Source: Planctomycetaceae bacterium (GTDB lineage: Bacteria > Planctomycetota > Planctomycetia > Pirellulales > Pirellulaceae). Taken from it: a stretch of DNA of 64,000 nt. Location of the stretch: positions 1-64,000 of the forward strand of contig JABJJO010000166.1 of assembly GCA_018660825.1 (NCBI GenBank), written 5' to 3'. Position numbers and translations under genes: made by a program. The notes beneath the pieces are model-generated. The model did no database searches. It worked only from the letters and a program-made list of their open reading frames with translations, and was not told the origin of the DNA. Below are positions 8,051 to 18,300 of this stretch, piece after piece. The stretch's first letter is position 1. The number at the start of each line of letters is the position of its first letter.

Positions 8051-10678
8051 TTACTTTTTACCCTCATCATCATCATCTTTTACCTCATTCTGGGGATAAC
8101 CATATTTTAGTCCGATTGGACCTGGATCAATCCACATGCCTTCGTCGTCGATTTGCATTGTGCCTAATGCAAGGTCGAGTTGGCCACGAGCAATTTCGTA
8201 TCCAACCCATACTCGTAAGATATTATCCTGAGCTCGCTGCAATCCTTGCAGTTGTTGGATAAGGTCACGAGCAACGGTAGGTGACAATCGAGTGCCAGTT
8301 TCACCAGGCGGTTCTTGTAGCCGAGTCCGTACAAAGAGTACGCCACGCGCTGCCACTTGCAGTTGCTTGCGTTGCACTTCAAAGTTGATTTTTTGCATTT
8401 GGATATTGCGTAGAGCCGTTTTGAGCGCTAAATATTGTCCATTTTCATAGTTATAATACCCTCGTTTGGCCTGCTCATATTCAATTAAACTTTGACGATA
8501 TGTATTACGTTCTCGCAATCGTGTGATCGGTGCGTCCCATTCAATACCGGCTTTGAGTGTTCCGGCAGTGTCGCGAAACTTCAACGGATTGTCACCCGTG
8601 TTCCCGATGCCACCGTAAAGGACTATATCAAGATCACTTTCGAGACTGTCGGCGTTGTAGGAGATTAACCGCCATTGGTCCATGATCCCGGCACGTTGGT
8701 TCATCCAATCCAAGCGATTTTTACTGGCTGTCTCAAAGGCTTGTTCAACACTCAAGTCGACAGGGATCAAGGTAATGCTCTCAGCGCGAGCACTGGTTTG
8801 TACAAGGGACAACTCCAAGGCATCGTTGGATATTGTGATCAGCAGTTCAGGCATAATGGAAATCACGGTTGTTTCAAGTTGTGTTAGCAACTCGTCCTCT
8901 TTTAATCCTTTTCCATTGGCCAATAGATCGTCAATTGCCTTGCCTAGGTTGGCATATGTTGGTTGTGCGGCTGCTAATCTGTCGGCTACATCTTTAACGT
9001 CATTTCGCAGCAGCTTTGGAAGATCGTCTAGGTAATCGGCTTCCAGCAAATCGGTCTGCAGAGCGGTATCCGAAACTAAATTGTTTTCTTCAAGTGACAC
9101 TTTGACCTGGCGAACAAACGTTTTCCGTTCTGGAATGGTGCTTGCCATTTTATCGATATCGCTGCGCCCCGTTTCCAATCCTGTCGTGGAGATTTGCTGG
9201 TGGATGGCCACCATCTTGTCAGCCTCGGCTCGTAAGCTTTTTAACGCCGTCTCAATATCATCCGTCCAGACAGTGGTAGTGCTTTGTGGTGCAATGTTCA
9301 TGCCAACAATCAAATCGCCGATTCGATTTTGGATGACTAGGATCTCATTTTGCAGACCTTGCATGTAGGGATCGATTAAATTGAAATCGTTGAGTTCATC
9401 GCCGGTGATGACAATTTGGATATCTGGTGGCAATCCAATTTCGCTGGTAAAGGTATCTCGCGAAGCGTTAAATGTGGATTCGGCTTGCATCAGGTCGCTG
9501 ATTGCTTGATAGAACGAGGCACGTGTTTGTTGGACTTGGTTAAAGTCTGTGAAGCCGGCCGCAAAGTAGGATTCAAATAATCGCAATGAACTTTCTAAGG
9601 CGGTGATGTTGGCTCGTTGGTTGTTCAATTGCTGTAGATTTTGCAACAACCCTAGATAACCACCGGCTGATCGAGGGATTCCACCACCCGTACCACCGCC
9701 ACCACCGAGTCCACCGAAGCCACCGGAGCCAACACCGGTAAAGCCGGACAGGCCTGAACCACCAAACAGTCCACCAATACGACTTGCGCTTTGGACCCCC
9801 GAGTTACCGGTAAGGATGTCTAGATAAAATCCTTTGCGGTATCGTTGGAAGTCTCGAATCTTGTATAGCATTTGGCGTTCAGTACGAGTCAAACGCTCGA
9901 GAACCTTGTCTTTACCACCTTGGCGAAGCAGAGGTTGCACAATATTAATATCGATGAGTGATGTCGTGCTGTGAGTATCAGGGCCACTGAATTGCCACAT
10001 GAGACTGTTGGCAAAATTAGCAACGAGGCTTGTGCCCTTGGCATATTTTTGCCGCATTTGGATACTGCGTGTTGCTAGTGTGAGGTCACTGCGAGGAGAC
10101 CCTGTCACCGCGGCGCCGCGAGAGCGATAGTTGCCGCCGTATCCACCGTAGAATTGAGTGTCAAATTCGAATCGTTCGGCACTAACGTCCAATGCTGACA
10201 TGTACATCGTTTCGAGTTGGCGTTGGTAAGCAGAGGAATGCAACAATGCCAGCCTAACCGCGTCCTGGCCATTAATGTGTAACTTGCCGTCTTCAGCGAG
10301 TGGTAAATGTTCGCGCCATTCTGGATTTTCGAAGTGTTCAAGTTTACCGTCTTTTTCCCAGTCGTCGTAGCCCTCCATTCCATCTACCGATTTCATGAAA
10401 ACACTTGCGGCTTCATCATCTGGCGGCATTGCTGGATGATCAGGATCATCGACACTAAACATGCGACTCTGGTTGCTAATTTCAATCGAAAAGTTCTCCA
10501 TATCCCAGCGAGGGTCGTTTCCTTTTTCGTTGAGGATATATAACGCTTCATGATCTGCTTGCTTACGATAGAAGGTGCGACTACAGCCCATTTGAAAAAG
10601 AACTATCGTCAGGCTAGCCAAGGCAACGGCCTTTGAGGCAAATCTAAAATGGGAGGAGTAAAATGGGACTAGTTTCAT
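8051..10678 (-). CDS. TolC-family outer membrane efflux protein, enlarged
   Basis: 875 residues, about twice the usual TolC/OEP length of 450-500. The N-terminus is basic, then hydrophobic, then Cys (FQMGCSRTF), which fits a lipoprotein-like signal although the lipobox is imperfect. Outer-membrane-factor features include LDINIVQPLLRQGGKDKV-like strands, long helical repeats (NQQRANITALESSLRLFESY region; SLIEYEQAKRGYYNYENGQY region) and duplicated architecture. A Gly-rich insert lies near residues 295-345. A central block of about 200 residues, around 420-630, has no assignment from me. The protein should form the outer-membrane duct for the downstream adaptor and MacB-like pump. It is the first gene of the leftward cluster and divergent from the gene at 11207. 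Confidence 0.82.
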   Translation of the reverse strand: MKLVPFYSSHFRFASKAVALASLTIVLFQMGCSRTFYRKQADHEALYILNEKGNDPRWDMENFSIEISNQSRMFSVDDPDHPAMPPDDEAASVFMKSVDGMEGYDDWEKDGKLEHFENPEWREHLPLAEDGKLHINGQDAVRLALLHSSAYQRQLETMYMSALDVSAERFEFDTQFYGGYGGNYRSRGAAVTGSPRSDLTLATRSIQMRQKYAKGTSLVANFANSLMWQFSGPDTHSTTSLIDINIVQPLLRQGGKDKVLERLTRTERQMLYKIRDFQRYRKGFYLDILTGNSGVQSASRIGGLFGGSGLSGFTGVGSGGFGGLGGGGGTGGGIPRSAGGYLGLLQNLQQLNNQRANITALESSLRLFESYFAAGFTDFNQVQQTRASFYQAISDLMQAESTFNASRDTFTSEIGLPPDIQIVITGDELNDFNLIDPYMQGLQNEILVIQNRIGDLIVGMNIAPQSTTTVWTDDIETALKSLRAEADKMVAIHQQISTTGLETGRSDIDKMASTIPERKTFVRQVKVSLEENNLVSDTALQTDLLEADYLDDLPKLLRNDVKDVADRLAAAQPTYANLGKAIDDLLANGKGLKEDELLTQLETTVISIMPELLITISNDALELSLVQTSARAESITLIPVDLSVEQAFETASKNRLDWMNQRAGIMDQWRLISYNADSLESDLDIVLYGGIGNTGDNPLKFRDTAGTLKAGIEWDAPITRLRERNTYRQSLIEYEQAKRGYYNYENGQYLALKTALRNIQMQKINFEVQRKQLQVAARGVLFVRTRLQEPPGETGTRLSPTVARDLIQQLQGLQRAQDNILRVWVGYEIARGQLDLALGTMQIDDEGMWIDPGPIGLKYGYPQNEVKDDDDEGKK

Positions 10679-11206
10679 TTTTGATTACCAGTTGTGTAAA
10701 TGAGATCGGTGCTTTGGCGAGCAGATGTGGATGTTTAGGGACTCTATTCCGAATACGAAAACTGCACCGATCAATATTATCGGAACGGACTGCAATAAAT
10801 GTCGAATCGTTCAGAATCAGCAATTGCTTAAGGAATTATATGGCAATATGTGAATTTTGCTGTTTTGTGCACCATATTGCGGTAACTGGCACGATTTTAG
10901 TAAGACGCCAGTCAATAGCTTGCTTAGCGAGGGTCTTTTTTCTAGTTATTGAACATAAGAAATACGTTAAACCGGTGTTTCCCTAGGGGCTTTAATTGAA
11001 CAGCGGTAAACGCCCAAAACTAGTAGAAACATTGCTTAATTCAGCTGTTGAGGTATTTTTGGGGCGCTTAAAAACTCGATAGAAGACTAGGTCCCTAATT
11101 TTATTTAGGGGGAGTGTATACAATAGAAGCACGTTTTGTGATTCTATTAACTAGAACCCAATTTGGTTCTAGACGGTTTTGTTTCACAGTAGAGAGAAGA
11201 ATTTCA
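10679..11206. other. Divergent promoter region rich in inverted repeats
   Basis: 528 bases between the tolC-like gene (leftward) and the membrane protein at 11207 (rightward). An ORF-like frame starts with GTG at 11114, but the downstream ATG with a GAGAGAAG box fits better. I see three perfect inverted repeats: GCAATATG 10843-10850 with CATATTGC 10873-10880; CCCTAA 11093-11098 with TTAGGG 11105-11110; and the palindrome at 11151-11172, listed separately. No RNA gene recognised. Confidence 0.55.
11151..11172. promoter_or_regulatory. Perfect 8-bp inverted repeat 35 bases before a start codon
   Basis: CTAGAACC (11151-11158) and GGTTCTAG (11165-11172) are exact reverse complements around a six-base AT-rich centre. 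The spacing and two-fold symmetry look like a dimeric repressor operator or a 5'-UTR hairpin for the gene at 11207. No regulator gene is adjacent. Confidence 0.45.
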
Positions 11207-12832
11207 ATGGGCACAATAGAAATTATCATAGTCGTGTACGGCTTGATCTTTACTGTCATGCTTTTTCTATCCATTAAGCAGTGGCGCTGGTTCCACATCT
11301 TCATGATGTTTTTGTTATTGGGTGCAAACGTAGTTTTATTTGCATTTGCTGGTCGCGTGTTGGAGGTGCGGCACGAGTGGACAAAGAAATACGAAGAGAA
11401 CATTGTCGCTCGAGCTCAAGCGGAAGAAGATCTGCAGATACTACTTCTTGGTACAAAGCCAGATGGTTCTATTGTCAGTGATACGAGTATTGCGGAATCG
11501 TTAATCGGTATTCGGCATGAATATCAGCGAACGTTGATGGGCCGCGGTCGAGTCTGGCGTGGCGCCAATTTGACCAACATGCAACTTACCAACAATATCG
11601 TTGACAGCACCGCAGTTGTTACATTGGCAGATGCTCAACATGGTATTGAAGCGGATGATCGGATTTTGCTTTTCCGCGAAGCTGTTATGCAAGATGCAGA
11701 TGGCCAAGCCCAAAACGTGCCTGCTGTCTATTTTGGTGAATACAATGTTGAAGCGGCCAACGGCGCGGCGATTACACTCAAGAATGTGTTTGCACCAACT
11801 ATTTTCAACCCACAAGTCATGGTTGCTGGTGCGCCAGTTTCGATGTACGAGAAAATGCCAACGGACGCACATGCTCCCTTTGCGGTGAAACCAGAGAACA
11901 AATACAAGCAGCAAGCCTCGAGTTTTGAAGACAACACAAATCCGATGTTTGGAACAATGGACCCTGCTCATATCGACCTGGTGTTTAATACAGTCATTAA
12001 TCCTCTACAGCAGCAATTGCAGGCGTATGATTTATCGGCAATGCGAGATCGATTTAAAGCAGATGGTTCACCGCTGTTGGGCCGAGAAGCAAATCCACGA
12101 AATATTTGGTATAAAATTCGCTTTACACAAAATCACACATTGAATCAAAAGGTGAATGGCGACGACATCCAAGCCAATATTGTAGGCAGTGATTTCCGAG
12201 CAGGTGAAGCGGTCGTACCAATGTTGTATCATCGCACGCCGAGCGTTGTGAGTTACGATAATGTATCGCAAGAAACAAGCCTGACCCCAGGCAGCAAAGC
12301 CGATTCAATCACGTTCCAAGAAGACGAGATTATTTTTATTGCGGCGGCAGAAAAAATCGTACAAGACACTCGGATTGTCCCGGCATCTATTTTGGTGACG
12401 GGAGCCGAAGGTGTTGAGCCGGTTGCCGAAAAACGGACGGAATACTATGTCCGCCCCGTGCATAACTTCACCGATATTTTTCATGGCTATCTAACGCGGG
12501 TTGCTTCTCTCAATTACACCAACGACAGTGCCTTGCACGATATCTCACACATTACGGAATCACACAACAAAGCAGCGATTCAAGTCTTGTTTCGGAAGCA
12601 AGAAAAAAAGCGGTTGGAATTGGATTTAGAGTTGTTTCGTCGAGATGAAGTAGAAGCGGGTGAGTATGCCGGCCTGTTGTCTTCGGAAGTCATTAAGTTG
12701 ACTGCACAGTTAGCAGCTATTTTCCAACGCAATCAGGGCTATGCGGAACAGCTAGCCAAGGATCAAGCCGCCCTTGAAGCGGAAATAAATGCCAAAACGG
12801 CTGCTGCCGCGAGCGTTAATTCAAAGCAATAA
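11207..12832 (+). CDS. Unknown two-helix membrane protein with periplasmic domain
   Basis: 541 residues from ATG 11207, chosen because GAGAGAAG precedes it and the N-terminal hydrophobic helix then starts at once (GTIEIIIVVYGLIFTVMLFL). A second helix follows (HIFMMFLLLGANVVLFAFAG). After about residue 65 the protein is soluble: mixed beta-rich sequence to about 410, then a charged helical C-terminus (RKQEKKRLELDLELFRRDEV and QRNQGYAEQLAKDQAALEAE) that should form a coiled coil. I recognise no family or catalytic motif. Similar proteins without assigned function are common in planctomycetes. It is followed by the rhomboid gene on the same strand, 62 bases on. The alternative start GTG 11114 would add 31 residues and weaken the membrane-first topology. 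Confidence 0.75.
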   Translation: MGTIEIIIVVYGLIFTVMLFLSIKQWRWFHIFMMFLLLGANVVLFAFAGRVLEVRHEWTKKYEENIVARAQAEEDLQILLLGTKPDGSIVSDTSIAESLIGIRHEYQRTLMGRGRVWRGANLTNMQLTNNIVDSTAVVTLADAQHGIEADDRILLFREAVMQDADGQAQNVPAVYFGEYNVEAANGAAITLKNVFAPTIFNPQVMVAGAPVSMYEKMPTDAHAPFAVKPENKYKQQASSFEDNTNPMFGTMDPAHIDLVFNTVINPLQQQLQAYDLSAMRDRFKADGSPLLGREANPRNIWYKIRFTQNHTLNQKVNGDDIQANIVGSDFRAGEAVVPMLYHRTPSVVSYDNVSQETSLTPGSKADSITFQEDEIIFIAAAEKIVQDTRIVPASILVTGAEGVEPVAEKRTEYYVRPVHNFTDIFHGYLTRVASLNYTNDSALHDISHITESHNKAAIQVLFRKQEKKRLELDLELFRRDEVEAGEYAGLLSSEVIKLTAQLAAIFQRNQGYAEQLAKDQAALEAEINAKTAAAASVNSKQ

Positions 12833-12894
12833 TCTCTTGAATAAACTGCGTTAGCGACTCTATATTTGCTACGCGCTGTAGTAAAATTGTTGTT

Positions 12895-13809
12895 ATGGGT
12901 ATCTACGATCGAGATTACTGTCGCGAAGACGCGAATTCATCAGCGCCGGGCATGATGCGCTCTGTCAGCAACATGTCTATGACGAACAAATTAGTCGTGG
13001 CCAATATTGTTGTCTATATTCTGTGCTGGCTAGCAGGCAATAGTAATCAAGTGGTGAACGCTAAAATCTATGACGTCTTAGCGATCGACTCGTCGTTTTT
13101 TACACACCCGTGGCAAATATGGCGGTTAATCACCGCCGGCTTTATGCATGCAGCTGCTTGGGGGACGCACAACAACTTGGGCGTTATGCACATCGCGTTT
13201 AATATGTTCGGCTTGTGGATGTTCGGCCGGTTTGTTGAACAGCGGTATGGCGCTAAAGAGTTTTTCAGATTCTATCTGTTGGCGATTATCGTGAGCAGTT
13301 TGATCTTTGTGGTGAGTTATTATTTTTTGGCATTGCCTGAGGGAGTACCTGTTGTCCGAGCGGTAGGTGCATCGGGCGGTGTTGTATCCGTTGTTATCCT
13401 GTATTGTTTTTTATATCCAAAAACCAAATTATTAATGATGATGATTATCCCTGTAGATGCTTGGATTGCCGGCCTTATTTATGTTGGCTATGACATTTAT
13501 TTGGGAGTGCAATCTTCTACAGGCGAATCGGCAGGAATCGCTTGGCAGGCTCATCTAGGAGGTGCGGCTTTTGCCGCGCTGTACTTTAAATTGGGATGGA
13601 AGTTTGGCGGTTGGGGCAAGACTAAGCCAAAAACGAAACTTAAAATACATAAGCCAGTCCCAGATGAGCTTAGTGCCGATCAGCAGTTAATTGATCGAGG
13701 TGAAAAAATATTAGAACAAGTACACCAGCGCGGTGAATCTAGTCTTTCGGCGCGCCAACGCCAAACGTTGAAGCGGTACAGTGAATTGATGCAGCAGCGA
13801 CGAAGGTAA
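12895..13809 (+). CDS. Rhomboid-family intramembrane serine protease
   Basis: 304 residues with about six membrane helices between residues 30 and 245. The catalytic serine sits in VGASGG (S160) and the partner histidine in WQAHLGG (H220). The HIAFNMFGLWMFGRFVEQRYG region is the rhomboid HxxxN-type segment. It cleaves transmembrane substrates within the inner membrane. A soluble basic tail of about 65 residues (KPKTKLKIHKPVPDELSADQ onward) ends in a segment resembling the short helical tail seen in many planctomycete rhomboids. ATG at 12895. Same-strand neighbour of the unknown membrane protein; a functional link is not shown. Confidence 0.92.
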   Translation: MGIYDRDYCREDANSSAPGMMRSVSNMSMTNKLVVANIVVYILCWLAGNSNQVVNAKIYDVLAIDSSFFTHPWQIWRLITAGFMHAAAWGTHNNLGVMHIAFNMFGLWMFGRFVEQRYGAKEFFRFYLLAIIVSSLIFVVSYYFLALPEGVPVVRAVGASGGVVSVVILYCFLYPKTKLLMMMIIPVDAWIAGLIYVGYDIYLGVQSSTGESAGIAWQAHLGGAAFAALYFKLGWKFGGWGKTKPKTKLKIHKPVPDELSADQQLIDRGEKILEQVHQRGESSLSARQRQTLKRYSELMQQRRR

Positions 13810-13843
13810 TTTTTGACGCTTTAAAAAGTATGCATATCCAGTA

Positions 13844-16804
13844 ATGAATACGCTTGACCAAAACTCGAAAACCGTGGCGATCATTATGATCGCGGCTCTC
13901 TTATTCGGTCACGCTTGTAGCAGCGCCGCTGGCGCAGACGAATCAGCGGCGGCACTAAAGATCTTGCGGACAAAATGTGGTAGTTGCCATCATCCCAAGA
14001 ATCCTAAGGCTGAGCTGGATCTATCAACCCTAGCAGGTGTCCTTGCCGGTGGTGAGTCGGGCTTGGCGATCGATGAAGATGCAGCTAATTCCTTGTTGTG
14101 GGAAATGGTGGATAGCGAAACAATGCCCCCGGAAGATTCTCCGCAGTTGACCACCGCTGAAAAACAGACATTGTGGAAATGGCTCAAGTCAGATGAGCTG
14201 ATACATCGCCGGCAGCTCCAACGTGTCAGCGTTTCGCAGGTGTTGCCGATTTTAGAGTTGCGCTGCACGGTCTGCCATGGTAAGCGGTTGCAAGAGGGCG
14301 GCTTGGACTTGCGGTCTCTTGATTCAATGTTAATGGGGGGTAAATCGGGGCCCGCGTTAGTTCCAGGAAAACCGAATACCAGTTTGTTGCTTAAAAAAAT
14401 TCATACGGGTGAAATGCCTCCTAAGCGGCGGATTGTGGAAGTTAGTGTTCAGGTAATTACCGCCAGTGAGATAAAGTTGCTCGAGCAATGGATTGAACAA
14501 GGAGCGATCGTCGATAAAGTTAAGGCTGATACCGCAAGTTTGGCTGGTGATAGATTAGTCACCAATGAAGATCGGCAGTTTTGGTCGTTTGGTGCGGTTA
14601 AACGTCCCGCTGTGCCAGCGCCGGCTGTTCCCCCACCGGATTCTGTAACTCAGGAAAATGTAACGTTACACAATCCAATTGATGCGTATATCCAGCAGCA
14701 ATTGACGCATCGCGATCTTGGTTTTTCTGAGCGAGCGCCACGCACTACACTTATCCGTCGTCTCTATCTAGATTTGTTAGGTGTTCCTCCTTCTCCGCAA
14801 CAAATCCTTGAATTTGTCAATGACGCTGACCCAATGGCCTATGAGCGATTGGTTGATGAAGTCCTGGCTTCGCCGGCCTACGGCGAACGTTGGGGTGGCT
14901 TATGGCTCGACTTGGCTGGCTATGCAGACAGCGAAGGCATCCAAGAATCGGATCCCCCGCGGCCATGGAATTACCTTTATCGTGATTATGTCATCAGTAG
15001 CTTTAACCAAGATAAACCATACTCGGATTTCGTCACTCAACAATTAGCAGGTGATGAATTGGGAGATTATTCGGATGCCGATAATATCACGACTGAAGTG
15101 TTTGATAATCTCGTCGCTACGGGATTCCTGCGACAAAGTTCCGACGGGACGTTCTCTAATATTACGGGGTTTGTGCCTGACCGCCAGCGTTATATCAATA
15201 GCGTTATAGAAGTTTATAGTTCAGCCATTCTCGGGTTAACGATCAAGTGTGCTCGTTGTCATTCGCATAAATTCGACCCGATACCTCAGCGGGATTTTTA
15301 TCGGTTACTCGATGTCTTCAAGGGTGCACTTGATGAAAACCACTGGTATGCACCTCTGGAAAGGGGTACCGGCCGTCATAAGCCGGCGAGGTACTTGCCG
15401 GTGATGAAGACCCCAGATCGCTTAGCATTGCAGGCAAATAATAAAACTGTGCAGTCGGAAATAGACGCATTGCAACGTACGTTAACAAGTCGCGAAGAGA
15501 TAGAGATTTCCAAAGTTGTTGCCGCCAGGCTGTTGGAGGTTCCTGCGAGTATTCGAATGGACGTGGAAAAAATGATCGACATCGCCAAAGATCAGAGAAA
15601 TAAGATTCAAACCTATCTGGCCGCACGCTTCGAAGCATATTTGACCGTGACAACGGATGATGTTGAACTAGTTGACAAGGTCTTCGCTGAATATCGAGAG
15701 AACCAAACTAAAGCCATACAGTCGCTGAAGGCCAAATTAAAGTTGCCTACTAAAATACGAGCCTTGTGGGATGATGGTGACCCGTCGGCGACTTATATAT
15801 TAACCCGCGGCAATTACCTAACTCCGACACGGCGTGTCGGTCCGGGAGTGCCAGCCGTGTTGACTGATGGTGAGACGGAATTTGTTGTGCAGCCGTTGAC
15901 GACAGGTGACTCTGATGATAAACGTACTACTAGTACTGGCCGTCGCTTAGCCCTGGCACGCTGGACCGTTCAACGCGAGCATCCACTGACGGCACGTGTC
16001 ATGGTGAATCGAATCTGGAAGCATCATTTTGCGAAGGGTTTAGTAACAACTCTGGAAAACTTTGGGCTGGCTGGTGCTCGGCCCTCACATCCTCAACTGT
16101 TGGATTGGCTGTCTGCCGAGTTTATGGAAAACGGGTGGAGTGTCAAACGTATTCATTACCTGATAGTAACGAGCCGTACATATCAACAATCGTCGGGCAT
16201 AAACGACCAGCATCTCGCACAAGATCCCGAGAACATATGGTTAGCACGGATGCCGATGAGACGACTAGATGCCGAAATGGTACGGGATAGCCTGCTGGCA
16301 ATAGCGGACGTGTTATCGCTGCAACCCTTTGGGCCAGCTGATGGTGTGACACCCAGAGCGGACGGACTGGTTGTCTCTAAGGACACTCAGGGTGGATGGC
16401 GACGTAGTATCTACGTGTTGCATCGGCGGACAGCGATGCCAACATTGCTGGTGAATTTTGATCGGCCGCGGATGAGTCCCAATTGTGTTGAACGAACCGA
16501 TTCAACAGTAGCACCCCAGGCGCTACACCTGATGAACGACAAACAGGTACATCTCTGGACGGAGTTGTTTGCCGGGCGCGTACAAGCATCTGCGGGAAAT
16601 GATACTGCACGGCGAATCACCTATGCATATTTGTGTGCGACTGGACGTGATCCCACTGATACAGAAATGAAAGTGGCCGTTTTGTTCATGGAAAAATTGA
16701 CAGAACAGTGGCAAAACGAACAAGCCGCTGACGCAGCGGATAAAGCACTGGTGAATCTTTGCCATGCATTGATTAATTCGGCCGCTTTTTTGTATGTTGA
16801 TTAA
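13844..16804 (+). CDS. PSD1 family protein: cytochrome c-like, DUF1549 and DUF1553 domains
   Basis: 986 residues with a signal peptide, then two CXXCH haem motifs: KCGSCHHP near residue 46 and RCTVCHGK near residue 143. These are the planctomycete cytochrome C domains. DUF1549 follows (about 280-490; [20 protein letters not shown] and [18 protein letters not shown]), then DUF1553 (about 690-960; [20 protein letters not shown]). This is the large multidomain family abundant in Planctomycetes. Its molecular function is unresolved; current ideas link it to electron transfer and polysaccharide breakdown in the periplasm or on the cell surface. It is paired with DUF1501 32 bases downstream, as in most planctomycete genomes. 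Start ATG 13844. Confidence 0.92.
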   Translation: MNTLDQNSKTVAIIMIAALLFGHACSSAAGADESAAALKILRTKCGSCHHPKNPKAELDLSTLAGVLAGGESGLAIDEDAANSLLWEMVDSETMPPEDSPQLTTAEKQTLWKWLKSDELIHRRQLQRVSVSQVLPILELRCTVCHGKRLQEGGLDLRSLDSMLMGGKSGPALVPGKPNTSLLLKKIHTGEMPPKRRIVEVSVQVITASEIKLLEQWIEQGAIVDKVKADTASLAGDRLVTNEDRQFWSFGAVKRPAVPAPAVPPPDSVTQENVTLHNPIDAYIQQQLTHRDLGFSERAPRTTLIRRLYLDLLGVPPSPQQILEFVNDADPMAYERLVDEVLASPAYGERWGGLWLDLAGYADSEGIQESDPPRPWNYLYRDYVISSFNQDKPYSDFVTQQLAGDELGDYSDADNITTEVFDNLVATGFLRQSSDGTFSNITGFVPDRQRYINSVIEVYSSAILGLTIKCARCHSHKFDPIPQRDFYRLLDVFKGALDENHWYAPLERGTGRHKPARYLPVMKTPDRLALQANNKTVQSEIDALQRTLTSREEIEISKVVAARLLEVPASIRMDVEKMIDIAKDQRNKIQTYLAARFEAYLTVTTDDVELVDKVFAEYRENQTKAIQSLKAKLKLPTKIRALWDDGDPSATYILTRGNYLTPTRRVGPGVPAVLTDGETEFVVQPLTTGDSDDKRTTSTGRRLALARWTVQREHPLTARVMVNRIWKHHFAKGLVTTLENFGLAGARPSHPQLLDWLSAEFMENGWSVKRIHYLIVTSRTYQQSSGINDQHLAQDPENIWLARMPMRRLDAEMVRDSLLAIADVLSLQPFGPADGVTPRADGLVVSKDTQGGWRRSIYVLHRRTAMPTLLVNFDRPRMSPNCVERTDSTVAPQALHLMNDKQVHLWTELFAGRVQASAGNDTARRITYAYLCATGRDPTDTEMKVAVLFMEKLTEQWQNEQAADAADKALVNLCHALINSAAFLYVD

Positions 16805-16836
16805 GAACGTTTAATTTTATGAGAATAGATGGATAG

Positions 16837-18294
16837 ATGATCAAGCAGCCAATTACTCGCCGAAACTGGATGCAACGCACTGCTGCTGGCCTCAAGGCTG
16901 CTGCGCTGACGAGCATTTTTTCAGGCGAGCTTTATGGCGAGCAGGCGCAAAACAGAGTCAAATATCGTGGCCCCCTTGGTCAGCAGCAACGTGCGGCGCA
17001 GCGGGATGCTCCGGCTCAATCGGTGATTCATCTGTTTATGAACGGTGGCCCCAGTCAAATGGATCTATTTGATCCGAAGCCAGAGTTGAGCAAACGCCAC
17101 GGCGAATCGTATTTTAATGAACTAGCTAGCGAAGTGGAAAGCCCAGCGGCGGCAGGCGCTTTGATGAAGACACCCTATCGCTTTGCGCAACATGGTGAAG
17201 CGGGGCACTGGATTTCAAATGTCCTGCCGCATTTATCGACGTGTGCGGATGATTTAGCTGTTATCAAGTCTATGTATACGACCAATCTAACGCATGAGCC
17301 GGCGTTGTTTAAAATCCATGGTGGGAAAGAAATACCGGGATTGCCCGCCATGGGATCCTGGGTGTCTTATGGACTTGGAACCGAAAATCAAAACTTGCCC
17401 GCGTACATCGTGTTGGATGATCCACTGGGCCTGCCGGTAAACCAAACACAAAATTGGCAGGCTGGGTATTTACCACCGACTTTTCAAGGCACTCGTTTTC
17501 GTAGCACCGGATCGCCCGTGTTGAATCTTGAGCGAGCGTTTGAGGAACCGGACAATATAACGGAGTTGGAACGAGATTTAATTGCTGGATTAGATCGCAT
17601 TCACTTGGAAAATCGACCGGGACAATTGCAACTTGACGCGCGGATTGCGAGTTACGAATTAGCCGCCAGAATGCAATTGGCGGCAACGGATGTATTGGAC
17701 ATTACCCACGAGACCAAGGCCACTTTAGCGATGTATGGTATTGGCGAGGAACCGACCGATTCCTATGGTCGGCGGTGCTTGTATGCACGACGATTGGTAG
17801 AACGAGGAGTTCGATTTGTTCAGCTGTTTATTAATTTTCAGATTTGGGATAATCATACAGGACTAGAGCAGGGCTGTCGCACAGCATGTGGGCGGACTGA
17901 TTTACCGATTGCTGGGTTGCTTAAAGATTTGAAACAACGGGGCTTGCTGGATTCGACGTTAGTGGTCTGGGGAGGTGAATTTGGTCGCTTGCCAATTGCT
18001 CAATTGCCGGGCGACAAAAATGTCGCAAATGCTGGGCGGGATCATAATAAGAACGCCATGATCACTTGGATGGCCGGTGGGGGAGTACAGGGTGGTGTAA
18101 CAGTTGGCGCGACTGACGATCTAGGATTTGCCGCCGTCGAAAATCGGATTACGGTTGCTGATTGGCATGCTACGATCTTGCACCAACTAGGTTTGGAATA
18201 TGAGCACCTGTACTTCGAGCGCAATGGGCTCAAGGATCGTTTGACCGGTGTTGAAGAAGCCAGAGTTATCAGCGAAATCCTGACGACAAATTAA
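16837..18294 (+). CDS. DUF1501 family protein
   Basis: 485 residues. The N-terminus carries a Tat-like signal (RRNWMQRTAAGLKAAAL), so export in a folded state is likely. DUF1501 belongs to the alkaline-phosphatase/sulfatase-like fold group. Visible signatures are VIHLFMNGGPSQMDLFDPKPEL near residue 65, ERGVRFVQLF and STLVVWGGEFGRLPIAQ, plus the terminal WHATILHQLGL. Enzymatic activity is not established for the family. It is nearly always downstream of DUF1549/DUF1553 genes, as here, so the two products probably act together outside the cytoplasm. Confidence 0.92.
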   Translation: MIKQPITRRNWMQRTAAGLKAAALTSIFSGELYGEQAQNRVKYRGPLGQQQRAAQRDAPAQSVIHLFMNGGPSQMDLFDPKPELSKRHGESYFNELASEVESPAAAGALMKTPYRFAQHGEAGHWISNVLPHLSTCADDLAVIKSMYTTNLTHEPALFKIHGGKEIPGLPAMGSWVSYGLGTENQNLPAYIVLDDPLGLPVNQTQNWQAGYLPPTFQGTRFRSTGSPVLNLERAFEEPDNITELERDLIAGLDRIHLENRPGQLQLDARIASYELAARMQLAATDVLDITHETKATLAMYGIGEEPTDSYGRRCLYARRLVERGVRFVQLFINFQIWDNHTGLEQGCRTACGRTDLPIAGLLKDLKQRGLLDSTLVVWGGEFGRLPIAQLPGDKNVANAGRDHNKNAMITWMAGGGVQGGVTVGATDDLGFAAVENRITVADWHATILHQLGLEYEHLYFERNGLKDRLTGVEEARVISEILTTN

Positions 18295-18300
18295 CCGGCC

